A stretch of DNA of 64,000 nt. It comes from UBA4055 sp964648295 (lineage in GTDB: Bacteria; UBA4055). The stretch spans positions 62,001-126,000 of the forward strand of contig CAZYNH010000004.1 in assembly GCA_964648295.1 (NCBI GenBank), read 5' to 3'. Made by a program: the position numbers and the translations under genes. Positions 1-8,330 of the stretch are shown here, piece by piece. The first letter of the stretch is position 1. Each line of letters opens with the position of its first letter. The notes under the pieces were generated by a model, which was given only the letters and a program-made list of their open reading frames with translations, made no database searches and had not been told where the DNA came from.

Positions 1-1
1 A

Positions 2-625
2 ATGTTCAGGGGGACTTTCAGATATCCTAAATGGTGTCAGGTACTTACCGCAATGAAAGAAATGAACCTGATTTCTTACGACAAGATCAATCTGAAAGAT
101 AAAAGCTACGCTGATTTCATGGCCGGCCAGATTGGTGAAAAAAGCTCCAAGGATATTAAATCCAAGGTGGCGAAATTCCTGAAAGTATCAGAAAGATCAA
201 ATCCTCTGAAAGCTCTTGAATGGCTTGGCCTTTTCTCGAACAAAAAAATCGGCCGTGTTGAAGATTCACCTTTCGAGATCGTATCGGATCTCATGCTTGA
301 AAAAATGATGATAGCTGATCACGAGAGGGATATGGTCGTCATGCAGCATACATTCGTTGCCGAATACAAAGGCGGAAAAAGAGAGGTCATTAAATCAAGA
401 ATGCTGGATTTCGGAACTCTTGAAACAGACACTTCCATAGCCAGGACCGTTGCTTTACCCGCGGCTGTCGGAGTCAAAATGATCCTTGACGGCGAGATAA
501 AAGAAAAAGGTGTTCACATTCCGGTACTGCCCGGTATATACAACCCGATCTTAGACGCTTTGGAGCACATGAATATAAAAATGGTTGAGGAATACGGACT
601 TCCGGAGTCGGAAACGATTAAATAA
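2..625 (+). CDS. Saccharopine dehydrogenase-like protein, C-terminal part
   Basis: The frame is open to the left edge, so only the last 207 or so residues are present. The first residues (FRGTFRYPKWCQVL) match the conserved segment of the saccharopine dehydrogenase C-terminal domain, in which a glycine-arginine-rich strand follows the substrate-binding region. That family acts on saccharopine or related imino acids in lysine or alpha-aminoadipate metabolism using NAD(P). The end (PGIYNPILDALEHMNI, then EEYG) also fits the family. The Rossmann part is outside the window, so cofactor and exact substrate cannot be judged. A rho-independent terminator follows the stop codon directly. Confidence 0.7.
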   Translation: MFRGTFRYPKWCQVLTAMKEMNLISYDKINLKDKSYADFMAGQIGEKSSKDIKSKVAKFLKVSERSNPLKALEWLGLFSNKKIGRVEDSPFEIVSDLMLEKMMIADHERDMVVMQHTFVAEYKGGKREVIKSRMLDFGTLETDTSIARTVALPAAVGVKMILDGEIKEKGVHIPVLPGIYNPILDALEHMNIKMVEEYGLPESETIK

Positions 626-631
626 GAGAAG

Positions 632-654
632 GGGGCTGATGCCCCTTTTTTTTT
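632..654 (+). terminator. Rho-independent terminator after the saccharopine dehydrogenase-like gene
   Basis: A GGGGC stem (632-636), TGAT loop and GCCCC stem (641-645) are followed by nine T residues. It starts seven bases after the stop codon. The T-run touches the stop codon of the convergent kinase gene. Confidence 0.85.
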
Positions 655-1951
655 ATTTTACAACGGGAAGGTATACAAAAAACTTTGTTCCGATGTTCAA
701 CTGAGTTTCAAATGTTAAAGCTCCGCCGTGATTCTTAATTATCCCCCATGCTGACGGCAGGCCAAGACCGAAACCCTTTTTGTTCCTTTTCGTTGTAATA
801 AAGGGCTCAAATATTTTTTTCCTGACGGATTCGTCAATTCCGGGGCCGTTGTCAATAATGATTATCCTGATATATTTCTCTTCTTTCAGGTGAAGATTCT
901 CAAGAGAATCACCCGGATAAAAAATGTCCGTTCTGATCTCGATCCTGCCTGACTCGCCTGCTGCCTGAACAGCATTGGTAAGTATATGCGTTAAAGCAAG
1001 CGAGATCTGCCCCCTGTCCCCTTTGACCGCGACCTTTTCTTTTAACTTCTTACGGGTAATATTTATGTTCTTATACGAGGCTGAGAAATTTTCCGTGAGT
1101 ATACCGATTATTTCTTCGGGATCGAATTCAGTGACAACATATTTACCCATACCGGCAAGGCTGAGGAGGTTGGCCGAAAGTCTTGAAGCCTCTTTTATCT
1201 GCTCTTCGATCATATTCAGTCTTTTCATGATCTCATTATTATTCTCGAATTTTAGTTTTAAAATTGACACGCTGCCCTGGATACCTGTGAGAAGATTGTT
1301 GAAATTATGCGACACACCTGACGCAAGACTTCCAAGAGCAGACAGCCTTTCGGACTCTTTAACCATTTCGCTTAACTCTCTTTCAGTCTGTTCCGAAAGT
1401 TTAAAATCAGTAATGTCATGAAATACCAGCTGATACCCGGATAATTCTTTTTTCTCATTATAATCTGCCTGTACATTTATTAAATAGTAGAACCTGATCT
1501 GCCCGACCATAAAAGAAAACTCAAAACTTCCTGACGGATCTGCTACGGAAAGCTCGTCTAATTTTGAATTTATCAAAACAGCCTCATCTTCTCCGAATAT
1601 TGCTACAATATCTTTACCTATGACCCGTTTTTCAACTATTTTAAATCTTTGATAAAAAGCTTTGTTGAAGAAAATTATCTTTTTACTTCTGTCCAGTCTG
1701 CATACCATCGATGAGAGATCCGCAACTATTGTCCTGAATAATGCGCTTACTTTTACAAGCTTTAGCTCCAGCTCTTTTCTTTTTCCGTTCTCGCTGATCA
1801 ATTTTTCGAATTTTCTGACCTTAAAGACATGAAATATAATAATGAGTATGAGCGGTATCAGGGAGATATAAATGTTTTCGCAGTAGAATATAGTAATATA
1901 AAACAGGATCAGTATTATTATGAGAGAAAGATAATTCCGCAATTGGTCCAT
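653..1951 (-). CDS. PAS-domain sensor histidine kinase
   Basis: A 432-residue membrane kinase. Two hydrophobic segments lie at about residues 7-24 and 27-43. A PAS domain spans about 70-185. The phosphoacceptor region holds GVSHNFNNLL with His215, the H-N-F-N-N variant common in one group of orphan kinases. The ATPase domain has an N box near 325 (LTNAVQAAG), a G1 box near 373 (DNGPGID) and a G2 box near 396 (GFGLGLP). It should autophosphorylate on His215 and pass phosphate to a response regulator. No regulator is next to it, so its partner is unknown. It converges with the gene ending at 625. Confidence 0.9.
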   Translation of the reverse strand: MDQLRNYLSLIIILILFYITIFYCENIYISLIPLILIIIFHVFKVRKFEKLISENGKRKELELKLVKVSALFRTIVADLSSMVCRLDRSKKIIFFNKAFYQRFKIVEKRVIGKDIVAIFGEDEAVLINSKLDELSVADPSGSFEFSFMVGQIRFYYLINVQADYNEKKELSGYQLVFHDITDFKLSEQTERELSEMVKESERLSALGSLASGVSHNFNNLLTGIQGSVSILKLKFENNNEIMKRLNMIEEQIKEASRLSANLLSLAGMGKYVVTEFDPEEIIGILTENFSASYKNINITRKKLKEKVAVKGDRGQISLALTHILTNAVQAAGESGRIEIRTDIFYPGDSLENLHLKEEKYIRIIIIDNGPGIDESVRKKIFEPFITTKRNKKGFGLGLPSAWGIIKNHGGALTFETQLNIGTKFFVYLPVVK

Positions 1952-2062
1952 CTGACTTTTCCTGTATGTTCGAATTTTCTCTTTTAAAAATGTAATAAGG
2001 GCGCACCCTGTTAATTAATATAACAACACGGCGGTCAAAATAAAAGAATAATTTTTGATTTT

Positions 2063-3157
2063 ATGTTTTTTAACATTATATTGCATTCTTTATGTATAAA
2101 TGAGTTGCAAGTGAAAAAGATACTCCCGATACTGTTTATAATAATCTCTCAGCTCTTAATCTGTTCAGAAAAGGCTGAAGGAAACGGAAGCGACTCAACT
2201 TATGTCGCTGACAACAAATTCATAATTCTTCCTTTCGGATTTTACACAAGCGATACAAGCGTCGCTCTGGGACTGTTCTCACAGCTAAAATTAAAAGACA
2301 GCGATAATATCTTCGGCAATATTATATATACTTTCAAAAACCAGCTTATGATGTTCGCGGTCACCGATTATCATCAGGGCGATAAAATCATTTACAATAA
2401 ACTCAAAGCCGAAAATTACTATTCCGAGTCTTACGGAACGGGCATCAGCTCAGGTACCCGGGACAAGTACGATTACAGATACACAATGATCGACATTCAT
2501 ACAGATTTCGGACAGAATATCAGAAAGAACACCGGATTATTTGTATCCATAAACAATTTTTTTTACAGTCCCAAAGACGGAAAAGACAGCCTGGCAAACA
2601 TTTACTCCACAGAAAAATACCAGTTCGCTAACGGTATAGGAACAACCCTAAAGTACTCTGATGTGAACGATAAATTGTTCAGAGACGGTTCTTTTGCGCG
2701 GCTGAGTCTTATTTACTATCCGGCTCTCTTTGGTAATTTAAAGGATTTTTCAATAGCGAAGTTCGAGGCAGGCAAATATATTTCGGTTAATGAATCGGCC
2801 GTCAGTCTGAACTTCCTGACCAGGTTCGCTATCGGATCTCCACATCCGGAAAAACTCTCATATATTGGAGGCTCAGAGATACTGCGGGGGTATCCCGAAA
2901 GAAGGTTCATTGACAATAACATGTGGGCACTTCAGACTCAATACGACTTCAGACTTTATAAAAACACTGCTCTCTGCGCGTTCATTTCAACAGGAAGCGT
3001 ATTCGATGAATACGAAGGCATCTCTGTAAAAAACATAAAGACCGGATACGGAGGCGGGATAATACAGGAGTATAAAGGTCTTATTATCAGGATCGAGGCA
3101 GCTACATCCGACGAAAAGAATATTCAGATCATTGTTACCGGAAACAGAGCTTTTTAA
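2063..3157 (+). CDS. Omp85/BamA-like outer-membrane barrel protein
   Basis: About 350 residues with no POTRA domains, ending in a barrel. The conserved Omp85 motif is visible near residue 275 (GGSEILRGYPERRF, the LRG-Y signature of strand L6), and the last strands (GYGGGIIQEYKGLIIRIEAA) look like the final barrel hairpins. The short size suggests a passive or lipase-type surface antigen (bacterial surface antigen family) and not a full BamA. The true start may be the GTG at 2111: from there the protein begins VKKILPILFIIISQLLICS, a good signal peptide, while the ATG at 2063 adds 16 unremarkable residues. A bidirectional terminator follows. Confidence 0.7.
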   Translation: MFFNIILHSLCINELQVKKILPILFIIISQLLICSEKAEGNGSDSTYVADNKFIILPFGFYTSDTSVALGLFSQLKLKDSDNIFGNIIYTFKNQLMMFAVTDYHQGDKIIYNKLKAENYYSESYGTGISSGTRDKYDYRYTMIDIHTDFGQNIRKNTGLFVSINNFFYSPKDGKDSLANIYSTEKYQFANGIGTTLKYSDVNDKLFRDGSFARLSLIYYPALFGNLKDFSIAKFEAGKYISVNESAVSLNFLTRFAIGSPHPEKLSYIGGSEILRGYPERRFIDNNMWALQTQYDFRLYKNTALCAFISTGSVFDEYEGISVKNIKTGYGGGIIQEYKGLIIRIEAATSDEKNIQIIVTGNRAF

Positions 3158-3170
3158 AAAATAAAAAAAA

Positions 3171-3188
3171 GGGCTGCCGCCCTTTTTT
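3171..3188 (+). terminator. Bidirectional terminator between convergent genes
   Basis: A GGGC stem (3171-3174), TGCC loop and GCCC stem (3179-3182) are followed by a T-run and preceded by an A-run (3162-3170). The element can therefore stop transcription from both the barrel-protein gene and the minus-strand DUF1858 operon. Confidence 0.75.
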
Positions 3189-3381
3189 ATTCAACAGCCT
3201 TGTTGATCTCTGTTAAAAATTCTTCCACGTTGATGCCGTGAGCTATCAGGCCGTCTTCCAGTGTCTCAAAGCTCGCGGCAATGCATCCTATACATCCGAG
3301 ATTGAATTTCCTGAAAATTTCGTGCGTCTGCGGGTAAACCTGCACTATTTCAGTGATCGGCATTTCTTTTGTTATCTTCAT
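3187..3381 (-). CDS. DUF1858 domain protein
   Basis: A 64-residue protein that is entirely a DUF1858 domain, the small redox-disulfide module often found with hybrid-cluster proteins and iron-sulfur assembly genes. It shows the expected ITEIVQVYP opening and a GCIGC motif (two Cys three apart, near residues 30-33) after the FRKFNLG segment. It is the last gene of a four-gene minus-strand operon, 12 bases after the IscU/NifU-like scaffold. That places it with thiol or Fe-S chemistry, but no function is established. Confidence 0.8.
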   Translation of the reverse strand: MKITKEMPITEIVQVYPQTHEIFRKFNLGCIGCIAASFETLEDGLIAHGINVEEFLTEINKAVE

Positions 3382-3393
3382 TTTTACCTCTGT

Positions 3394-3756
3394 TTATTTT
3401 AATTTAGCCTTAATTTTATCCAGCGCTTCTATTGCCAGCCTCAGGCTGTGATGCTTCTTCTCCGGTATTCCACCGAGTATTTCGTCAAGTTGTTCAAAGG
3501 TAATGCTTTCCAGCTCACCGGCTGTTTTGCCTCTTATCAGCTCGCTGAGAAGAGAGAAAGCGGTAATGGTTCCCGAGCATGCCTTCAGTTTGTATTTTAC
3601 ATCCGTAACTGTCCCGTTACCGATTTTCACGGTTACATCAACCGTGTCAAAACAGCCTCCCTCGGTGTTCACGACGCTGCAGGAAAAATCCGGATCCCCG
3701 ATCGTCCCGATATTTTTCGGCCTGGAGAAATGTTCGAGATACTGCTTTGAATACAT
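3394..3756 (-). CDS. IscU/NifU-N-like iron-sulfur cluster scaffold, third Cys replaced by His
   Basis: A 120-residue NifU_N/IscU-family protein (YSKQYLEHFSRPKNIG opening). Scaffold ligands seen are Cys35 and Asp37 (GGCFD), Cys60 (LKACSGTITA) and His102. The position of the third cysteine, normally K-H-C-S, reads K-H-H-S, so His103 replaces Cys. Members of this family build [2Fe-2S] clusters for transfer to apoproteins; the substitution suggests altered cluster binding or a specialised branch. No cysteine desulfurase lies nearby. The start codon shares its last base with the stop of the aminopeptidase gene, so the two are translationally coupled. Confidence 0.85.
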   Translation of the reverse strand: MYSKQYLEHFSRPKNIGTIGDPDFSCSVVNTEGGCFDTVDVTVKIGNGTVTDVKYKLKACSGTITAFSLLSELIRGKTAGELESITFEQLDEILGGIPEKKHHSLRLAIEALDKIKAKLK

Positions 3757-5021
3757 TATTTCCCTTTGTTCATAATATCTTCGATCTCTTCGGCCTCAAT
3801 GGGGATGTTAACAGAAAGATTCTCGCATCCTTTTGAAGTTATCAGCACATCATTTTCAAGCCTTATCCCTATGTTTTTTTCAGCAACATAAAGGCCAGGT
3901 TCAACAGTTATTACATTCCCCTTCTTTAAAGGCAGCTGATTACTTCCCACATCGTGCGTATCTATACCAAGATAGTGGCTCACTCCGTGATAATAATATT
4001 TTGAAAGATCGGATTTTTCCTTTAACATTTTAAGGTCGTACAAACCTTTGTAAAGAGCTTCCTTCGTGATTTCCTGAAGTTCGGGTATCTTTACTCCCGG
4101 TTTAGCTGCTTTAAGTACCGCTTTTGAAGCGTCAAGAACGGTATTATAGAGCTTTTTCTGGATCGGGGAATACTTTCCGCTGACCGGGTATGTCCTTGAT
4201 ATGTCTGCCGCGTAATTTTTATATTCAGCCCCGGTATCTATAAGTATCAGATCGCCTTTCTGCGTGATCCTGTTATTGTCTTCATAATGAAGGACTGTGG
4301 CGAACCCGCCGGATGCGGCTATTGTCTGGAAGGCCGGCTGGACTGATCCGTATTTCAGGTAGTTTTTGGCAAGGATACCCTCGCATTCGTTTTCAGAAAT
4401 CCCGGGGTTGAGATTTTTCACAAGATCTTTCAGGCCGAGAGCAGTAATATCCACAGCCCTTTTAATCATGCCGATCTCACATTTTTCTTTTACGAGCCTC
4501 AGACCGTCAATATGCTGATTGATACCTCTTATATTTATGAAGCTGAATTTCTGCCTGAGATTTGAAGCGAATACCTGAGTGTAGGTGGGAACTATAAGCT
4601 CAGGTATGTATTCGTTATACATAAACACTCTTTCTATGCCTGTGCCGGTAAAAATCTGCCTCAGATACTCATCAATATCCTTAATATCTCTAATATCGGA
4701 TATTCCGGACACTTTTTTGATCTCATCCTCGGGCATATTTTTCCCCACCCATTTTTCCAGCGTAGGATCAAGGAATTTTCTGAAAAGGACTTCGCTTGTT
4801 TTACCGCCGTTTTTTAAGATTACCAGAACTGATCTTTTTAGCTCCAGCCCTGTAAGGTAGAAAAAGTTCGGATCCTGTCTGAATTTATAAAAAGTATCCC
4901 TGTTCTTGACCTTATCAAGAGATGATAAAATGAAAGTGACCGAGTTATCCTCAAGCAGTTCGGATAAAGCGGTTCTTTTACTTTTAAAAAAATCCGCCGG
5001 GAAGTTTTCTTCTTTAAACAT
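3756..5021 (-). CDS. pepP: Xaa-Pro aminopeptidase (M24B)
   Basis: A 421-residue metallopeptidase of the pita-bread fold. The N-terminal creatinase-like domain covers about 1-175 and the M24 domain about 180-415. The five metal ligands are all present: Asp262 and Asp273 (LILIDTGAEY, AADISRTYP), His349 (HGVSHYLGID), Glu374 (TVEPGLY) and Glu389 (GIRLEND). It removes N-terminal residues in front of proline in the cytoplasm. The gene overlaps the upstream kinase gene by eight bases and the scaffold gene by one, so it is part of the operon 7227-3187. Confidence 0.92.
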   Translation of the reverse strand: MFKEENFPADFFKSKRTALSELLEDNSVTFILSSLDKVKNRDTFYKFRQDPNFFYLTGLELKRSVLVILKNGGKTSEVLFRKFLDPTLEKWVGKNMPEDEIKKVSGISDIRDIKDIDEYLRQIFTGTGIERVFMYNEYIPELIVPTYTQVFASNLRQKFSFINIRGINQHIDGLRLVKEKCEIGMIKRAVDITALGLKDLVKNLNPGISENECEGILAKNYLKYGSVQPAFQTIAASGGFATVLHYEDNNRITQKGDLILIDTGAEYKNYAADISRTYPVSGKYSPIQKKLYNTVLDASKAVLKAAKPGVKIPELQEITKEALYKGLYDLKMLKEKSDLSKYYYHGVSHYLGIDTHDVGSNQLPLKKGNVITVEPGLYVAEKNIGIRLENDVLITSKGCENLSVNIPIEAEEIEDIMNKGK

Positions 5022-7227
5022 TTTCTATTACTCCGTAATTTGATTTATCGTCGATCCCGTTAATTGGAAAATATATACGAAAAGATGTTCCTTCACCCGC
5101 TTTGGTGTTCAATGTGATAAAACCTCCGTAAATGTCAACAATGCTTTTTACTATGCTCAGACCAAGCCCCTGACCCTCCCCTTCCTGCTTTGTGGTAAAG
5201 AACGCCTCAAAAGCTTTTTCGGTATTTTCGTCTTTTATCCCCACCCCGTTATCTGACACTTCAATGAACATCTTTTCGTTCTCAGATCCTGTTTTTACCC
5301 TGATGATCCCTTCGCCCTGATCGAGCTGTTTTTCCTTTATCGCGTCTCGCGCGTTCGTAAGAAGGTTAATCAGTATCTGAGCTATCTCCTGATAATTGCA
5401 TTTCACCGCAGGAAGTTTCGGATCAAGATCCAGTTCGACAGTCGCGCTGTATTTAAGGCTGTTTTTCATTATGACGAGAACATCCTGGATTATATCATTT
5501 ATTAAATTCTCTTTGGTCTGCCTGTTGAAATGCGTGATCTTTGAGGTACTCGAAACTATCTGATCTATAAGCTCTACTGATCTTTTGTTGCTCACGATCA
5601 GACCTTTAATATCGTTGAAAAGTTTTACCACCCTGTGTTTTTCGACCAGGTCCTTAATATCCGACGCTCCCGCCTTATTATCTCTGTTAAGTTTCATCAG
5701 GTCGTAAATAAAAAGCGCAAGGTCGTTCATACACAGCCTGATGTTGTCCATTGAGAGCTTAATAACCTGGGCCGGGTTCTTTATCTCGTGAGTGATGCCC
5801 GCAACCATTGTTCCAAGGGTCACGAGCTTGTCCGTCCTTGCAGACTCTTTCTCGGTCTTTCTCAACTTCTCATTGGATTCATTGAGCTCATTTTTTGTCT
5901 TCTCAATTTCTTCGGCAAGCTTCAGATTCAGCCTTTCGATCTCGTTTGAATAGTTTCGCAGAAGCTCTTCATTTTTTGATTTTAAAACATAGGACCTGTA
6001 CGCGAAATATGACACGCCGGCCATGAGAATGAACAGGATTATGAAAAAATTATTGATCTGCTTCTGCTTATCAAGCTGGAGCCTTTTGATCTCGTTGTCC
6101 CTTATCAGAGAAAAATTCTGTTTTTCTTTCTGGGCAAGCTCGTATTTCGCTGTAATATCCTGGATCTCTTTCTGTTTTGTTTCAGACGAAATAGCGTTGT
6201 TTACCTCTACAAACCTTTTAAAACTGCTGTAAGCCGATTTATAATCTCCAACGGCTGAATCGATCTTTGATTTGTAAAAATAATTGTCCCTGACAAGTGC
6301 CGGCACTTCCATCTCACTCGCAGATTTGGCACTTTTATCAAAATACTTCACAGCGGTCTGATAATTTTTCTTGAAGAAATATGCTCGTCCGAATTTATGA
6401 TCGTTCAGCGCGATACCGTAATTATCCGAAATTTCTTTAAAAATCTTCTCTGATGTCTTCAGGCGCGATATAGCTTCATCATATTTCATTCTTTCGATAT
6501 CTATAGAAGCCATATTATTGAGTATAACAGCGATCTTGTGATCATCTTTCTCCATGGAATACAAATTAAGAGCTTTCTCAAAAGTTGAATACGCATTTTC
6601 AAAATCCCTCTGGTTAAACCTGCTTGTGGCAATATTATTGTATGTTTTAGCTATATCTTTAGGTATTTTGTACTTCTCATAAACAATTATTGCTCTATTA
6701 TAACATTCTTCAGCCTTTGAAAATTCTTCAAGTTCATCAAAAACAATCCCGAGAACATTATAAATATCAGCTTCTTTTAGTTCATCACCCAGCGACTGCG
6801 CAATGTCTCTGGCCTTGTACAAAAAAATCGCCGATGTCTTATATTCGGCAAGAAAATAAAATATCCTTCCGAGCTGCTTGCAGTTCTCATACAGATATAT
6901 CCGGTCGTTGAGTTTTTCCGCAAGTATCAGTGAGTTCTTGTATTCTTCAGCAGCATTACGGTTGTTTCCGGTATGGTATAAAATATTCCCCTTTACATGT
7001 CTTGCTTTCATCATTGTTACGGGATCTTCATTTTTCCCTGCGTATTCCATAGCCTCTGACAGGTAGTTTTCAGCTATCGAGTCATTATAGGCATATACAG
7101 AATCTGCCATCGATATCATTTTTTCATATTTCTGCCTGCCTGAATAATTCTTCAGGATATCATTATGATCCTGGTTTGAAAAAAGACCCGCTGATACCAG
7201 TATAAGAAGAGCCGGGATAAACTTCAT
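5014..7227 (-). CDS. TPR sensor histidine kinase
   Basis: A 737-residue kinase. A signal peptide (1-17) precedes about seven TPR units (about 55-340) with typical pairs of helices, then a coiled coil (345-390), one transmembrane segment (393-410), a second coiled coil (415-465), the phosphoacceptor helix with His480 (GITHEIKNPAQVI) and an ATPase domain (about 580-730; N box LTNARDAI, DNGVGI, GQGLGLSIV). The TPR part should be periplasmic, so the signal is probably a protein or peptide partner. It is the first gene of the operon with pepP, the Fe-S scaffold and the DUF1858 protein. No response regulator is adjacent. Confidence 0.9.
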   Translation of the reverse strand: MKFIPALLILVSAGLFSNQDHNDILKNYSGRQKYEKMISMADSVYAYNDSIAENYLSEAMEYAGKNEDPVTMMKARHVKGNILYHTGNNRNAAEEYKNSLILAEKLNDRIYLYENCKQLGRIFYFLAEYKTSAIFLYKARDIAQSLGDELKEADIYNVLGIVFDELEEFSKAEECYNRAIIVYEKYKIPKDIAKTYNNIATSRFNQRDFENAYSTFEKALNLYSMEKDDHKIAVILNNMASIDIERMKYDEAISRLKTSEKIFKEISDNYGIALNDHKFGRAYFFKKNYQTAVKYFDKSAKSASEMEVPALVRDNYFYKSKIDSAVGDYKSAYSSFKRFVEVNNAISSETKQKEIQDITAKYELAQKEKQNFSLIRDNEIKRLQLDKQKQINNFFIILFILMAGVSYFAYRSYVLKSKNEELLRNYSNEIERLNLKLAEEIEKTKNELNESNEKLRKTEKESARTDKLVTLGTMVAGITHEIKNPAQVIKLSMDNIRLCMNDLALFIYDLMKLNRDNKAGASDIKDLVEKHRVVKLFNDIKGLIVSNKRSVELIDQIVSSTSKITHFNRQTKENLINDIIQDVLVIMKNSLKYSATVELDLDPKLPAVKCNYQEIAQILINLLTNARDAIKEKQLDQGEGIIRVKTGSENEKMFIEVSDNGVGIKDENTEKAFEAFFTTKQEGEGQGLGLSIVKSIVDIYGGFITLNTKAGEGTSFRIYFPINGIDDKSNYGVIENV

Positions 7228-7316
7228 GCTTCTACCTCGCGTTTTGTAAAGGATTATAATTTATCTATTTTAGTCGGATTTATCAAGATAAATATTGCTT
7301 AAAGGAAGGAGCTTTT

Positions 7317-7397
7317 ATGACTTTTCTTCTTGATTTGAACAGAAATTTCAGTTATAACTTATATGTAAGAATAAAAACGGAGGCGGTCTATGCTTAA
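7317..7397 (+). CDS. Possible 26-residue leader ORF overlapping moxR
   Basis: An ATG at 7317 follows a very strong Shine-Dalgarno (AAGGAAGGAG at 7302-7311) by five bases. The frame runs MTFLLDLNRNFSYNLYVRIK and six more residues to a TAA at 7395-7397, inside the start of moxR (ATG 7390). The overlap would couple the two translations. No family is recognised. It could be a leader peptide, a small protein or chance; the strength of the ribosome site is the only support. Confidence 0.35.
   Translation: MTFLLDLNRNFSYNLYVRIKTEAVYA
7330..7358 (+). promoter_or_regulatory. Possible sigma-70-type promoter upstream of moxR
   Basis: TTGATT (7330-7335) and TATAAC (7353-7358) are separated by 17 bases, 31 bases before the moxR start. 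It lies inside the small leader ORF, so use of this promoter would bypass the leader. It is a pattern match only. Confidence 0.4.
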
Positions 7398-8328
7398 AGA
7401 AAGCAATGAAATATACAGAAAAATAAGATCAAATATTCTTAAAGCTTTTAAAGGCGACCCTTTCAATGTTGACCTGCTCATGTTCGGATATTTCACGAAC
7501 GGTCATATTCTTTTACAGGATCTGCCGGGAACAGGAAAAACAACACTTGCCAAAGCGCTAGCAAGGAGCGTCAACTCGGAATTTAAAAGAATTCAGTTCA
7601 CTCCTGATCTTCTGCCGACAGACATTACAGGGGTAAATATTTACAACTCCTCAGAGAGAGAATTCAGGCTTCAGAAAGGACCCGTTTTTACAAACATTCT
7701 TCTTGCTGACGAGATCAACCGCACAACATCGAGAACCCAGTCGGCTCTCCTTGAGGCTATGGAGGAGAGGCAGGTCACCATAGACGGCGAAATATACCGG
7801 CTCAGCGACGACTTTTTTGTTGTGGCGACTCTTAATCCGGCCGAGCTCCAGGGAACTTATTCACTGCCTGAGTCTCAAATAGACAGGTTCTCAATGAGGT
7901 TCTCGCTGGGATATATTCCTAAAGCCGACGAGGTATCGCTTCTTGAACTCGACGACCCGTCCGACCCGCTCGCCGGGATCAAAAGCTGCGCGGAGCACGG
8001 GGAAACAAATTTGGTCAGAGAGGCGGCAAGATCTGTTGTTGTAGCTGATGATGTGAAGGATTACATCGTCGAATTAGTCAGAAGGACTAGGGAATACAGA
8101 GGGGTGCTCATAGGTGCAAGCCCGCGCGCCTCAATATCACTTTTGAAACTTTCCAGGATAATGGCTGTGTCGGAGGGTTCGGATTATGTTATTCCCGAAT
8201 ACATAATCAGACTGTCACCTTTCGTACTCGGCCACAGAATGATACTGGACCAGCATGTGGCGGACAGCGATATGAAACAGGACGACATAATCGTCGATAT
8301 AATAAAGAACACTCCGCTGCCGAGATAA
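7390..8328 (+). CDS. MoxR-family AAA ATPase
   Basis: A 312-residue MoxR ATPase. Walker A is DLPGTGKTT (44-52), Walker B is ILLADEINR (103-111), and the family sequences TPDLLPTDITG and VVATLNP (sensor 1, about 144-150) follow. MoxR proteins act as chaperones for assembling or activating partner proteins, often with DUF58 and VWA proteins. The next two genes, DUF58 and a membrane transglutaminase, are the usual partners and follow with 2-base spacing and a 4-base overlap. A GGAGG ribosome site precedes the ATG. Confidence 0.92.
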   Translation: MLKESNEIYRKIRSNILKAFKGDPFNVDLLMFGYFTNGHILLQDLPGTGKTTLAKALARSVNSEFKRIQFTPDLLPTDITGVNIYNSSEREFRLQKGPVFTNILLADEINRTTSRTQSALLEAMEERQVTIDGEIYRLSDDFFVVATLNPAELQGTYSLPESQIDRFSMRFSLGYIPKADEVSLLELDDPSDPLAGIKSCAEHGETNLVREAARSVVVADDVKDYIVELVRRTREYRGVLIGASPRASISLLKLSRIMAVSEGSDYVIPEYIIRLSPFVLGHRMILDQHVADSDMKQDDIIVDIIKNTPLPR

Positions 8329-8330
8329 AA

